Source: Panulirus ornatus (Eukaryota > Arthropoda > Malacostraca > Decapoda > Palinuridae). Taken from it: 64,000 nt of DNA. Each line of letters opens with the position of its first letter. The stretch's first letter is position 1. Of the stretch, positions 1 through 19,143 are shown in pieces. The notes beneath the pieces are model-generated. The model was given only the letters and a program-made list of their open reading frames with translations. It made no database searches and was not told where the DNA came from. Both the position numbers and the translations under genes were made by a program. Where the stretch lies: positions 47,927,954-47,991,953 of the forward strand of contig NC_092234.1 in the NCBI RefSeq assembly GCF_036320965.1. The letters are read 5' to 3'.

Positions 1-7132
<7,132 letters not shown>

Positions 7133-7178
7133 CTGTAAGAAAAATTGAGGAATGCACATATATCATGAATAATGTGGT

Positions 7179-7187
7179 ATACTACAG
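7179..7187. repeat. Left target-site duplication of LINE
   Basis: ATACTACAG immediately precedes the 5'-truncated LINE and recurs exactly after its A-rich tail at 8502-8510. Confidence 0.75.
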
Positions 7188-8501
7188 CAAATGGATTTGT
7201 ATGTAGCATTTATGGATCTGGAGAAGGCATATGATAGAGTTGATAGAGATGCTCTGTGGAAGGTATTAAGAATATATGGTGTGGGAGGAAAGTTGTTAGA
7301 AGCAGTGAAAAGTTTTTATCGAGGATGTAAGGCATGTGTACGTGTAGGAAGAGAGGAAAGTGATTGGTTCTCAGTGAATGTAGGTTTGCGGCAGGGGTGT
7401 GTGATGTCTCCATGGTTGTTTAATTTGTTTATGGATGGGGTTGTTAGGGAGGTAAATGCAAGAGTTTTGGAAAGAGGGGCAAGTATGAAGTCTGTTGGGG
7501 ATGAGAGAGCTTGGGAAGTGAGTCAGTTGTTGTTCGCTGATGATACAGCACTGGTGGCTGATTCATGTGAGAAACTGCAGAAGCTGGTGACTGAGTTTGG
7601 TAAAGTGTGTGGAAGAAGAAAGTTAAGAGTAAATGTGAATAAGAGCAAGGTTATTAGGTACAGTAGGGTTGAGGGTCAAGTCAATTGGGAGGTGAGTTTG
7701 AATGGAGAAAAACTGGAGGAAGTGAAGTGTTTTAGATATCTGGGAGTGGATCTGGCAGCGGATGGAACCATGGAAGCGGAAGTGGATCATAGGGTGGGGG
7801 AGGGGGCGAAAATTCTGGGGGCCTTGAAGAATGTGTGGAAGTCGAGAACATTATCTCGGAAAGCAAAAATGGGTATGTTTGAAGGAATAGTGGTTCCAAC
7901 AATGTTGTATGGTTGCGAAGCATGGGCTATGGATAGAGTTGTGCGCAGGAGGATGGATGTGCTGGAAATGAGATGTTTGAGGACAATGTGTGGTGTGAGG
8001 TGGTTTGATCGAGTGAGTAACGTAAGGGTAAGAGAGATGTGTGGAAATAAAAAGAGCGTGGTTGAGAGAGCAGAAGAGGGTGTTTTGAAGTGGTTTGGGC
8101 ACATGGAGAGGATGAGTGAGGAAAGATTGACCAAGAGGATATATGTGTCGGAGGTGGAGGGAACAAGGAGAAGAGGGAGACCAAATTGGAGGTGGAAAGA
8201 TGGAGTGAAAAAGATTTTGTGTGATCGGGGCCTGAACATGCAGGAGGGTGAAAGGAGGGCAAGGAATAGAGTGAATTGGAGTCATGTGGTATACCGGGGT
8301 TGACGTGCTGTCAGTGGATTGAATCAAGGCATGTGAAGCGTCTGGGGTAAACCATGGAAAGCTGCGTAGGTATGTATATTTGCGTGTGTGGACGTATGTA
8401 TATACATGTGTATGGGGGGGGGTTGGGCCATTTCTTTCGTCTGTTTCCTTGCGCTACCTCGCAAACGCGGGAGACAGCGACAAAGTATAATAAAAAATAT
8501 A
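7188..8501 (+). mobile_element. RTE-like LINE copy with target-site duplication
   Basis: A 370-residue frame (7191-8303) is open from [15 protein letters not shown] (RT motif 3, first catalytic Asp region) through LRQGCVMSPW and LLFADD (residues about 115-118) to the C-terminal RNRVNWSHVVYRG. The short 3' UTR ends in the hairpin and TATAATAAAAAATATA. The 9-bp repeats on both sides mark a 5'-truncated retrotransposition event. It lies 55 bases upstream of the acceptor of the CNPase exon, in the opposite sense. Confidence 0.9.
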
Positions 8502-8510
8502 ATACTACAG
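8502..8510. repeat. Right target-site duplication of LINE
   Basis: ATACTACAG matches 7179-7187 exactly. Confidence 0.75.
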
Positions 8511-8719
8511 TAGCCACTAAACCCTTGTACATTTGCACACTGCTTTTTTACAAGTTTTTGTATCTTACAGAAGATTAATATTTCTGAGGAGAGAGAGATA
8601 AAATTAATCTATGATTATTTTACTTGATCGCTATTTCTCATGTCAGCCAGGTAGTGCCAGGAAGCAGATGAAGAATGACACATCGACTCATATAAACATA
8701 TTTATTCATATCTATATTT

Positions 8720-9625
8720 ACATTTTTTATACTTAATTGCCATCTCCTGCGTTAGCGAGATAGCACAAAGAAACAAACAAGGAATTGCCCAACCCACCCA
8801 CATACACATGTATATACATAAACTCCCACACACGCACATATACAATTCAACGTATACATACATATACATACACAGGCATATACATATATACACATGTACA
8901 TATTCATACTTGCTGCCTTCATCCACTCACATCGCCACCCCGCCACACATGAAATAGCACCCCACCACCCCTCCAGTGAAGTAGCACCAGGAAAAGACAA
9001 ACAAAAAAATAGGCCACATTCATTCACACTTCCACATCCAGGCCCCACAGACCTTTCCATGGTTTACCCCAGATGCTTCACATGCCCCGGTTCAGTCCAG
9101 TGACAGCATGTCGACCCCAGTATACCACATCATTCCAATTAACTCTATTGCTTGCACACCTTTCACCCTGTATGTTCAAGCCCTGATCACTCAAGATCTT
9201 TTTCACTCCATCCTTCCACCTCCAATTTGGTCTCCCACTTATTCTTCCCTCCACCTCTGACACATATATCCCCTCTGTCAATCTTTCCTTACTCATTCTC
9301 TCTATGTGTCCGAACTATTTCAACACACCCTCTTCTGCTCTCTCAACCACACTCTTTTTATTACCACCCATCTTTCTTACCCTTTCATTACTTACTCGAT
9401 CAATCCACCTCACACCACATATTGTCCTCAAACATTTCATTTCCAACACATCCACCCTCCTCTGCACAACCCTATCTACAGCCCATGCCTTGCAACCTTA
9501 TAACCATATATACACAAATATATACATAAATGCCCATAAATGCACACATACATGCCTTCATCCATTCCTGGTGCTACCCTGCCCCACAGGAAACAGCATC
9601 GCTACCTGTCATGTGTAATGCACAT
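8720..9625 (-). mobile_element. Older RTE-like LINE fragments, minus strand
   Basis: From 8725 a diverged 3' UTR reads back into the C-terminal coding part; on the minus strand 9296-9078 shows MSKERLTEGIYVSEVEG. Stops and frame breaks interrupt it. At about 9500-9625 it abuts a second piece of UTR-like sequence (CATCCATTCCTGG, GCTACC). Its decay contrasts with the 7188 copy. Confidence 0.7.
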
Positions 9626-9629
9626 GAAT

Positions 9630-11790
9630 TCATCAGAGATAAATTGTCAGTTAAAGAACAGCTAATCATATCAAAAGATTCAGAGGGAAGCATTGTAAAG
9701 AATGGTGTTTGAATATGTGAGGAACTGAATGACAAGGTCAAAAATGTGTTTGCAGTGGAAGGAACTAAAGTCTCAACACCAGTGAGATAGAATGGGGAAG
9801 AGATTTTAGTAAGCACTGAGATAATATGGAAAAACATTACAGGGCCCGTGGCCCTGTTGAAATCTCACCATATGTACAAAAGACGTAGATGTAAGTAGAC
9901 ACACTTAATAAACCACTAGAATGCTGTTCAAGGTGTTGGAGAATGACAAAGTGCCAAGGGAGTGAAAAAGGGCAGAGTCACACCAGTCTTTACAAGAGGA
10001 AAATGGGGAAAAAGCATTGAACTACAGACAGGTCTTCTTAGCAAGTGTGCTCTGTTAGGTACTGGAAAAGATAATCACAGAGTAAATGGATGACTTCCTG
10101 AAGAGGAGAAATTATCTAAGTGAAAGACAATATGATTTCTGAGAAAAGAGGTCATGTGTAATGAACTTCTTTGACTTCTCTGAGACTAAGCTCTACTTTA
10201 GACAAAAGAAATGGAGAGTAAATAATTTGAACATGAACTGTCAGAAAGCATCTGACACTTACCATATGGAGTCTTGATCATCAGGTAAGAAAAAAAGGAA
10301 GACTTCTGATGTATATTAGTTAATCTTAAAGGAAGGGAACAATGGTCACATATCTGAGAAGCCTTCTCAAAATGGATGGAGGTCACTAGTGGAGTGTTAC
10401 ATTGGTTTGGTCTGAGATTGTTACATTTCTTAGTCTATGTAAATCTAATACAGTGAATGATAATACAGTAACTGCTGACAGCATACGAAAGTTTAAAAGG
10501 CTGTATGGTAGAAAATATCAAAGTGATATGGCTCCATGAATGCAAAACTCTCTCTCTGCACAGCATAAATAGGTAACTCCAAATAGGCAATAATGTGCAC
10601 ACACATAATTACCTTTCATCCTGGACAAAAAAGAAGGCTGGATGGAGTGTTTGCACCTGGACTGTAAGAAGGCATTTGACACTGTACCACATAGGAGGTT
10701 TATCATAAAGCTGAGTCACAAAGCAGGAATGAGGTGGAAACTCCTTTGTTAGATAAAAGATTATCTCAGTGGGAGGAAACAAAGGACATATGTCAAAGGA
10801 GCCTTTTCCAAATGAGTTGAAGCAACCAGTGGAGCACCCCAGCATTCGGTTCTGGGACCATTACTCCTCTTGATCTAAATCAATGACTAGCCTGAGGGCA
10901 AAGAATTCTACCTGAATATGCTTGCAGATGATGCAAAAATCATAAGAGAAGTGCAGAGCAAAGAGGATTGCATTAGATTACAAAGGGGGACCTAAAAAGA
11001 CTCTGAGCTTGGTCTTAAATGTGCTTAGTGAAATTCAACCCTAGCAAATGTAAAGTAATGAGGATGGGACAGACTGAAAGATAGTCTCAATATGAGTATT
11101 ACCTAGCATAAAGTAAGCTTCAAGATTCTTTGATTGAGAGGGACTTGAGAATAGACATCATCCCTCACCAACCACCAGAGTCCCACATTAGGAGAATAGC
11201 TAAAAGACAAACTGTCTGCAGGTAAATATCTGAATAGCATTTAAGTATATGGATAGAGAAATATTTACCAAGCTATTCATATCTTACATAAGGCCAAAAG
11301 CACAATATTCTTCTAGGTCACTAAACCTAAAGAAGCACAAAGAACTAATAAGAAAAGGTGGCCTAAATGTAATTACTACCTAGCAGGATTGTGTGTATGA
11401 GAAGCACTTGGATGTCAACATCATCCATAACCTGTCACCAGAGTTCCACATTAGGAGAATAGTTAGGGAGACAAACTCTCAGCAGGCAAAAATCAGAATA
11501 GTTCTGAAGTATATGGATGAGAAACCATTTTAAAACTACTGATATGCTAGCTAAAGGCCAAAACTAGAACATTCTTACGTTTGGCCACTTTACCTAAAGA
11601 AGTAAAAAGAGCTCATGGAGAGGTCCAGAGGAAGGCAACAAAGACTGTACCAGAATAAAGAAAGCTAAGTTACAGGGAAAGGCTGGAGGCTTTAAATTTA
11701 CCCACCTTGGAAGTAAGATGACTGAGGAGTGACCTGATCACACCTTTAAGTTCTTAAAAGAGAGCAATAATGAGGCAGTAAAGATAACTT
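9630..11790 (+). mobile_element. Decayed CR1/Jockey-like LINE (two fragments)
   Basis: Broken plus-strand frames give typical RT pieces: VTPVFTRGKWG and FLKRRNYLSE near 9980-10120, LDCKKAFDTVPHRRF near 10655-10705, SVLGPLLL and LADDAKI near 10845-10945, NPSKCKVMRMGQ near 11038-11070, and YRERLEALNLPTLEVRRL near 11670-11730. Two partial RT copies seem to follow each other, because the AFD-type motif occurs at about 10235 and again at 10670. Many stops; no activity expected. The family assignment comes from motif order only. Confidence 0.7.
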
Positions 11791-11799
11791 TGTCTGGTG

Positions 11800-12560
11800 C
11801 TGGGGATTACATGGCTACTCACAGTGACATCAGTTTGTTAGCATTCAGCACCATTTTTGCAGTGCTCAGTCATTGGTATGACATGTATTTTTACAAGAAT
11901 ATTGAAAATTATGATAAATCTTGACTGCTAGGGAGATTAGATGAGGTTTTTGTATGCTCAATGATTTTTTTGCAGTAACTAATCCTTGGTTTTCCATGAA
12001 ATACCATCACTGCCTTATTCATTTTGTTATATGATACTGTATAAAATCCTAAAATCATGCTCCACACCTGTTATTGTGTTCTCTAAACACCATTCTAGCA
12101 CTGATTTTCTTACGAAAGTATTACCTCACTTTAATCAATCCTATATACTTCTATCATCTTATATGAAATTACTTACTATGATAAAAAGATCCAATATTGT
12201 GTTCTCTAAGTTTTATACAAGCTGTGCAGAACAAAAGCACTCAATATCTACAGCATATAGCTATACAGAGCTAAAATAGACTTTTACAGTTAACAGCAAT
12301 ACAGAGATAAGGTGATAAATTACCTTACATTCTATTTTACCAAATCTGGATCCAGTTACCAGTTCTGGAGACATTTCCAATTTATCATTGTGCCATTAAC
12401 ATACTTAATGAATGTGAGTTAATTTATTAGATAAAAATTCATATATATACAGCTGTATGGTACATACAGAATATTTCACCAAGGATAATGCAAAAGCACA
12501 TTTTTAATGACTGATGAAACAAAGTAAACTATAAACCATAAGTACAAAAATCTACTCACC
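11800..12560. other. AT-rich spacer, nothing recognised
   Basis: An open frame at 11986-12279 has no recognisable motif and AT-rich composition like its surroundings. I see no supported gene. Confidence 0.4.
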
Positions 12561-12745
12561 CTTGTTATAGAATCAAAGCAATATCATAAAAATAGAGTAT
12601 ATAAATAAATACACACACAAATATAGTGCATATATGATCACATACTTTCATAGAACACATACGCTGTCCAATAGCAAGGATTCTAACCCCACACCATTTG
12701 CATGGTAACTGGGTATACTAACCACTCAGCTGTGCTGCCAATGAT
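12560..12745 (-). mobile_element. tRNA-derived SINE, copy 1
   Basis: Reading the minus strand from 12745: GGCAGCACAGCTGAGTGG (A-box-like AGCTGAGTGGTTAG) and GGGGTTAGAATCC (B-box-like), then a body shared with copy 3 (TGTGT..ATGAAAGT..GCACTATATTT). The 3' end is indistinct. Confidence 0.65.
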
Positions 12746-12984
12746 AGGGAAATGACTATTCATTTACTAGTAATCGAATACCCTTCATATGAATTCCATA
12801 AACAATGGGTTCCAGACCAGTCATATCCTATCAGGCTCACATTACCGAGTAATCAGCAATTTTACCAAACCTATTGTCACAACATGCATATGAATGTGCA
12901 CAGTCATAGAATAAATAATGGCCTGGATTTAAACATTGTTCCATATGCTTGTCAGATGGGTATGCTAACCATTCAGCTATGCTG
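12746..12984 (-). mobile_element. tRNA-derived SINE, copy 2
   Basis: The minus strand from 12984 gives the same tRNA-like head (GGCAGCATAGCTGAATGG) and a tail with GTTGTGACAATAGGTTTGGT and GTCATTTCC. It lies head to head with copy 3. Confidence 0.65.
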
Positions 12985-12985
12985 C

Positions 12986-13275
12986 CCTATCATGGGCAGA
13001 ATAGCTAAGTGGTTAGTGTACCAAGCTACAACACAAATGGTAATAGGTTCAAATTCTTGCTGTTGGAGGGCATTATGTGTCCCATGAAAGTGCGTCTTTA
13101 TATGAACTATATTTATGTTTAAGCAACTCCATGTTGTAACAATAACTTTGGTAAAACTGTTGGCTAATGGGTAATGTCAGCCTGACTGAATATGACAGGT
13201 CTATACTTAGTTGCTCAAGCACGTGAGCCGAAGGGGAGTTGCTTCCTAATAAATAAATTGTCATTTCCTCATAAT
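12986..13275 (+). mobile_element. tRNA-derived SINE, copy 3
   Basis: The plus strand shows GGGCAGAATAGCTAAGTGG (A box), ATAGGTTCAAATTC (B box) and a body ending TAATAAATAAATTGTCATTTCC. It is the best-preserved copy. Another tRNA-like head without a body (AGCATAGCCGAGTGGTTAG) starts at 13292. Confidence 0.68.
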
Positions 13276-13289
13276 TTTCGCTATAATGA

Positions 13290-14530
13290 GAAGCATAGCC
13301 GAGTGGTTAGTGTGTTAAGGTATATACAAGCCTACAAAATGCATTGAGTCCATTCAAGTGCGTTATTCTCAAAACCCATATCCTATGAATTTACGAGAAG
13401 ACGTATGGTATCTCCCCTGTTTGAATCCTACTTACGTTTTCCTCATGTCACTTTGCTTATTTTACGTTCTTCCGGTTCCTACACATCTCCCTTTTTCATA
13501 GCTGACGTACTCTCCAAGTTGGTGCAATTCTTCTTCTATGTCATGTATTTATTCGCAGGTTCTCAGCTGGTGAGATAGGGCGTGCCGGGTCTTCCAGTGT
13601 CACGCGCTCACTTGCTTCTTCTGTCAAAGGAGCTCGAGGTAAACAAATACTGGCGTTCATTATTGAGTGAATATATATTTTTCATCTAATCACTCTTTTC
13701 ATTTTCTCCGTTCTATATTTACGTCAAATATATATATCTTATCTCATTTAGAAAATTTTATGGTCTTATATTTTCACTTGATGAGAAGAGTGTTGAGATC
13801 TGAGTAGGAAATATGATTTACGAATGTTCTCAGTCGTCTTCAGGTCATGAACTAAACTATGGAAGAAACGTAAATGGTCCGAAGCAATGGATTACTGTCT
13901 TCCAGACAGGAACAGACCACAGTAATCCAGGGACACATGGAACAGGAGAAGAGCGATGAAAACAAAGTCAAGTTTAGAAATTGGAGGAAATTAATGCCAT
14001 GGAAATACTGTTCCACAATAGACCCACATGGCTTATAATGCTCCTACGTTTAAAGGATGGGAATAATTTTTCAAAAGGTGACCAGCGACTGTTATGAAGC
14101 AGGGATAGAAAATTTATGTAAATCTATTTCACTGTGTCCTATGCACAAAAGCAAAAAAGAAGGGCGATTATAAGAGTACAACAACCATACGTAGCCAACC
14201 AAACCCAGACAAAAAGTGAACGTGTATGAAAAAAACGAATTGTGCCATTAAATACCATAATAAAGCCGTTCACGCCTTCGAAGTCGCCTGTTATATTCAC
14301 ATGAGCTGCTGAACATTGTTTTATACAATAGGAAAAGATTTAAAGCCAAAGGGGAAAAAATCCCTCCTTACTGCTGTCATCAGCCTAAAAACAACATATA
14401 TGGTATTTACACCATATGTTTAGTATTATACTATTTCTCCATAATGAAATGGAAGAACATATAATGATAGGAAAACGGCCCAGAAACAAGTGATGTAGGC
14501 CTTAATCTAACCAAGAAGAATATAAAAAGA
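13290..14530. other. Mostly unique intergenic sequence
   Basis: A partial tRNA-like SINE head lies at 13292-13350. A slightly GC-richer patch at 13560-13650 could be promoter or noncoding-exon sequence of the CNPase-like gene, but no specific signal proves it. The rest is AT-rich without features. Confidence 0.4.
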
Positions 14531-14531
14531 G

Positions 14532-15092
14532 GTGGAGGGAGCGTAGTTGTAAGATAGCGGTAACCGCTAAAAACAGTCGATTGTGACATCTCCGAGGTTG
14601 CGTTACCTCCTCCGGCTCCTCGTCGTATATTTAATGTGTTTGTGCTTTTGTGGGTCGGGGAAGGGAGTCTTGATTATAGAGTGGGGGGAATTGGGGGTGC
14701 GGGACGAAGGGCGAGGAAGTTGGGGAGGTTTGGGGATGGAAAACTTTGGTACTGTAGGAATTATGTGGGGTTAGGTGAACAGATAGGTAATTTAACACAG
14801 AGTACTTTAGTTTTCTTTTTGTGAGCGAAAGAGTTTATGAGGCCGGCGTGGCAGGGAAACTGATGAGGGTAGAGTGTTCTAAAAAAAAAACAGTTATTGC
14901 AACAGTGCACCCTTGAGTTGCCAGATGAGGGTAGAGAGTTAAAAAAAAAAAACCAGTTATTGCAACAGTCCAGCCTTCAGTTACCAGTGGCCACACAGTA
15001 ACCATGTGCCACAACATCGTGGCGAGCATCACGTGGTCTACCTAGCGCTGTTTTCAGCGTTTACCGCTATCTTATAAATATGCTCCCTCCAC
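14532..15092. mobile_element. TIR element (MITE-like), 561 bp
   Basis: About 48 bases at the left end (GTGGAGGGAGC..AAGATAGCGGTAA) recur as an inverted copy at the right end (15045-15092) with a few mismatches. The interior has no transposase and contains a ~63-bp direct duplication (14863-14989) around CAGTTATTGCAACAGT. No target-site duplication is obvious. This fits a nonautonomous DNA transposon of unknown superfamily. Confidence 0.65.
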
Positions 15093-16190
15093 ATCGTGGA
15101 TATATTAGGAAATATATCACTTGTTTCTTGATTGCTTTACTATTCTTATAAGTTCTCTCATTTCATAAAAAAAAGAAATAGAATATAGCAAGGATTAAAC
15201 AGACAAACAAGATGTGATACAAATACTAAATCAGTTAGTATAAAGAACGTTTAGTTATTGTCTGGGTTTAACACATGTTCCCTTCTTTGTACAAGGATAT
15301 GAGGATTTCCCGTCTCTTTGAAGAAAAGACAAATCCCCTCAGAAAAAAGTATTTACTTACGTGAAGTATCATGTAGTAAAATAATGCCTTTATTTATTTT
15401 CTTATGAATGTGACAACTTTAGAAAAATTATAGATTATGCATAGTTTGTCATGGTTATGTGCTCCACCTTCAAAATATCGTGGTTCCTTGATTCGCCCAT
15501 TAAGTAATTTGTAATAACTTTCTGCCCTCCATTATGCAAATTAATCATGCAACGTTGCAAAAAAATGCAATATGCTCAACGATTAGATCACGCTTTTTTA
15601 TGAAATAACAGGGGGGAAAATCTTTAAAAGAGCTGTATTTAACGTGAATATAAAAATTCTGTATTACTTCGAAAGTTTTGTGAGGGAAATTCATCCCCCG
15701 TCAGGAGCCATACAATGTAGAAATTGTGTATGTACGGTTTTGGAATCATCCTTCAAACGTAATGGTTGAATGGGTTATTCAGGATTATCAGTGAGGAAAA
15801 CTGAAGATGTCAGAATTCTTTTGTACATTATGTTTAGCCTTGATAACAAGCCAACTGTTTACTTTATATAAAGCCAACATGACTGCCTTATGCAATCAGT
15901 TGGTTCACAGAATAACTTTTTTTTTCCAGTTTTAATAAAGACGATCTGCTTCATTCTACATTATTCACATATCTTTTTGGTTAGTTTTTTTTTTTTTACC
16001 TTCTCAACTGTAACAGAATTTCTCAATGTGTCTGCACTTTGAACATTTGAAGTAGCATCTTGGAAATGGTATGTAGCGATGAACTGCCACTGCATATATT
16101 GACATAACCTTGTGAAGCAGCTGCTGCCTGTCTGGTGTCAGCACCAAGGGATCACACTTGTCACTATAACTTTTTTGTCAGGTACCCATT
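15093..16190. other. Intergenic, nothing recognised
   Basis: AT-rich sequence without open frames of note, tandem repeats or recognisable transposon pieces. Confidence 0.4.
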
Positions 16191-16192
16191 TT

Positions 16193-16337
16193 ATTGAACA
16201 AACCCCTAAAGGAAGATGAGCAGCTGGGTTGACTTTGGTCTAACTGCCACAGCTAAGATTCGAACCTTTGAGCTCGACCTCGGATGGCCCTAGAGTGAGT
16301 CATGGTTAGCAACACTAACCACTTCACCATGGGGGTC
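16193..16337 (-). mobile_element. tRNA-derived SINE fragment
   Basis: The minus strand reads CCCCCATGGTGAAGTGGTTAG (A-box region) and later GGTTCGAATC (B box), separated by about 40 bases, then a non-tRNA body. It is a different tRNA family from the 12.6-13.3 kb cluster. Confidence 0.6.
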
Positions 16338-17082
16338 CTGTTCCTTTAGCCTTTTCCTTTACTCAGAATAATTGAACTTACCCTTTTTCGAAATCAATTT
16401 AATTCTGCTCTTCCTTCCTCTTCTGTGATGTCTTCCAATCTTCACCTATTCTATCCTTTCAGATCCTATTTCTCTCATATCAATAACCCAATTTCTTAAT
16501 CATCGCTACCCATTAGTCCTTCAAAATACACCATGTAGGTAGCATGATGGTAACTAATTAAAGTACTCTCTACGGTAGATAATTTGAGTAAAACAGGCTT
16601 GATCTGAAAGTTTGGTAATGTCAGAATATGGGGCATCAGTGTACATATATGCAAACTGGACTTTTGTTTGATTAACATAGGTCTACATCAGCCATCCTGC
16701 ATAAATAATAATAAAAAGACATTATAACTTAAATTTCAAGAATGATGGTCAAATGAAGGAAACACACAGGTGATTTTTCAAGAGGAAAGTGGTGATAGGG
16801 ATATTTGAGTGTGCAGGAGCCAGAGCATTCAAGAGGGAGAATCCTATTTTATACCATTCTGCTTTTAAATCTGCAGAATACACACCAGAAAATATTACCC
16901 AGCAATTATTTTCAAATCTGGTGTATTGAGATTAGGTAAAATAACTTCATATCTGTATTCACAAGAGACATAACATAGACTCCATTTAAAAAAAAAAAGG
17001 CAAGATAATCAAATGTACGGTCAATCAAGATCTGCATTCTGATCAAAGGATAAAAAAGTCAATGTAATTTAAATATATTCTC

Positions 17083-18933
17083 TTTATTTGCTTCCTTTGA
17101 GGGTAATAATACATAATCATGAAAACTAATATACAGAAAGTCTTTAGTGCAAGACAATACAAATGGTCGAGACCAGAGACTTTACAAGTGTGAATCACCA
17201 AGTAAAACAAGTTTTCTTAACATGGAAAGTAATTCAGCATTATTGTACTTAAGGAAAATGTTTTTCAAGATCCCCTTAAATTTTGTTTCCCACACTAAAA
17301 ATTATAACCTTAAACAGTAATTCTTACCTATCAAGCTTAATATATACTAGAAAATATAATTTATGACAGCATAATAGAAATGAACATATATTTGTTGTTG
17401 ACATTCACAGACAACACTGTGCTTCCTTGTTCAAATGACATTCAATATACCCTACAGCTATGACTTGAGGGTCATTCCAGATAATCTACAAATATGAGCC
17501 ATATTCTCCACATGAAGATATGTGAACTATGAGCTTTACATTACTAAACATCATGTTTAACAAAATGTTTTCAATGACCCATATGAATCTTCCTGGCATA
17601 GCATAAATGATTATACAAACCAATGATGCTAATATTCCTTATCGGGGGTCTGGTGCTTCACTACGTCTAACATTCGGGTGGATTGTCAACCAGTGGTCTG
17701 GGTGGAATCCGTCACAGTACCATAAACATAAAACAAAAACAACTCAGAAATGAAGGGATTAAGAGCAAAACAAGTTTCAACCATACTGGGATCATTTGTA
17801 AAATCACTCTAAACAATTTTAAACGACCTAAATTTATCTGCTTAAAATGCAAAGCAACCTTGTACATTTGGTTGAACATATTGCTTCTTCATCAAAAAGT
17901 ACCGTTTTCTGCTGCCACATGTGCTTAGTTTATACATCTATGAATCCCTCCCATGGTAATTAATGACTTTCTACCAAGACTACCTAAACTTATGGTCGTG
18001 CTGGATATCTGCCATGTCCCTTATGGCAAAACAAATCTTTCAGTGGTGAAATGAAAAGCGTAAATTCTCACCACAGTGGCAAATACATTTTTCACTGCAT
18101 GAAAATGCATATAAATATACACTGAAAGCTTTACAGGTTTATAAGACTTATATCATTCATCTAACTGTCTGTAGTAGGTGTAGTTTATCTAACATGATCA
18201 CTTATACACTTGTAGGTTTGTTGTCATTTTTCTGACTCTTTACTTTTACCATTAATTCGTTGGTCAAAGTGTAGCTAAAGAAACAGGACAAACTTTTGCC
18301 ATAGCAGCTATATAAACTTTTAGGTCACTGCTAGCATAGTAACCTGTGTGATGCAAAAAGTTCAGCTAATAAAAAGATGTGAGACTCAGGGTTATTTCAA
18401 ATGATAAACCAAGAAAAGAAAGATATAAATTACAAGTAACCTTGTGGTCCAAATTACAAATGATGAGGTATATACAAAATGTCCATTGATAGCAACCTCC
18501 AATCTTACATTTACAACAATCAAGCCTACTTCATATGGCAATCATTAGACCGTCAGTTCAACACAAAGAATATTCATCACATCATAAATTTTCTTTTTAC
18601 CTTGCATTCCCTCTGGTAAAAAAGAAATAACAAAATGTTCATTTACATATAAAATCACATACACATTGCAACAAATTTGCACAGCTTCATTTACACACAC
18701 AAAAAGTGAAAACCACAAGTAACCTTCGCTTGTCAGAAAACTTACCTCCCTATGTAACCATGAAGTAAAATCTTGTTTAATCATCATACCTTCATAATTC
18801 TCAGACATTCAAATGACACCAACTGTATTTACATATTTTCTGGTTGTGGGAAGAGAGCACCTGATTAGCGAAGGCTGACAACCTCAAGCACACATTACAT
18901 TATCCTCCACTCTGTCTACACTGAAACTGTGTT
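17083..18933 (-). other. Probable Arl1 3' UTR
   Basis: Below the Arl1 stop codon the sequence is repeat-free for about 1.8 kb. On the minus strand it reaches an AATAAA at 17088-17083. That absence of transposons, unlike the rest of the window, fits a long transcribed 3' UTR. The cleavage site is inferred. Confidence 0.4.
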
Positions 18934-19143
18934 TCATTTTCTTGTGGATAGAGCATTGGCTAACCAATCCATTGCTTGGTCTAGGCCTTCACCTTTAATT
19001 GCAGATGTCTTGAATATCTGAAATGTTCGTGTTTTCAGGGCATCCAAACCTAAGGCTGAGTGAACTTCAGCAACTGTCATGGCTCCCTCCATATCCTGTT
19101 TATTAGCTAAAACTGCTAATATAGCAGACTTCAGCTCTTCTTC
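18934..19143 (-). CDS. Arl1: Arl1 exon 4 with stop
   Basis: 210 bases after acttttcag. They encode [20 protein letters not shown] and on to [13 protein letters not shown] and a TGA stop. NKQD and TSA guanine-recognition motifs are present. Confidence 0.95.
   Translation of the reverse strand, partial: EEELKSAILAVLANKQDMEGAMTVAEVHSALGLDALKTRTFQIFKTSAIKGEGLDQAMDWLANALSTRK

Noticed and set aside
12700..13070. Possible functional tRNA genes
   Set aside because: A- and B-box-like segments exist but acceptor and anticodon stems do not pair properly and a shared non-tRNA body follows, so they are tRNA-derived SINEs.
13560..13660. Possible noncoding first exon or promoter of the CNPase-like gene
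   Set aside because: A slightly higher CpG content is the only hint; no donor on the minus strand could be chosen with confidence.
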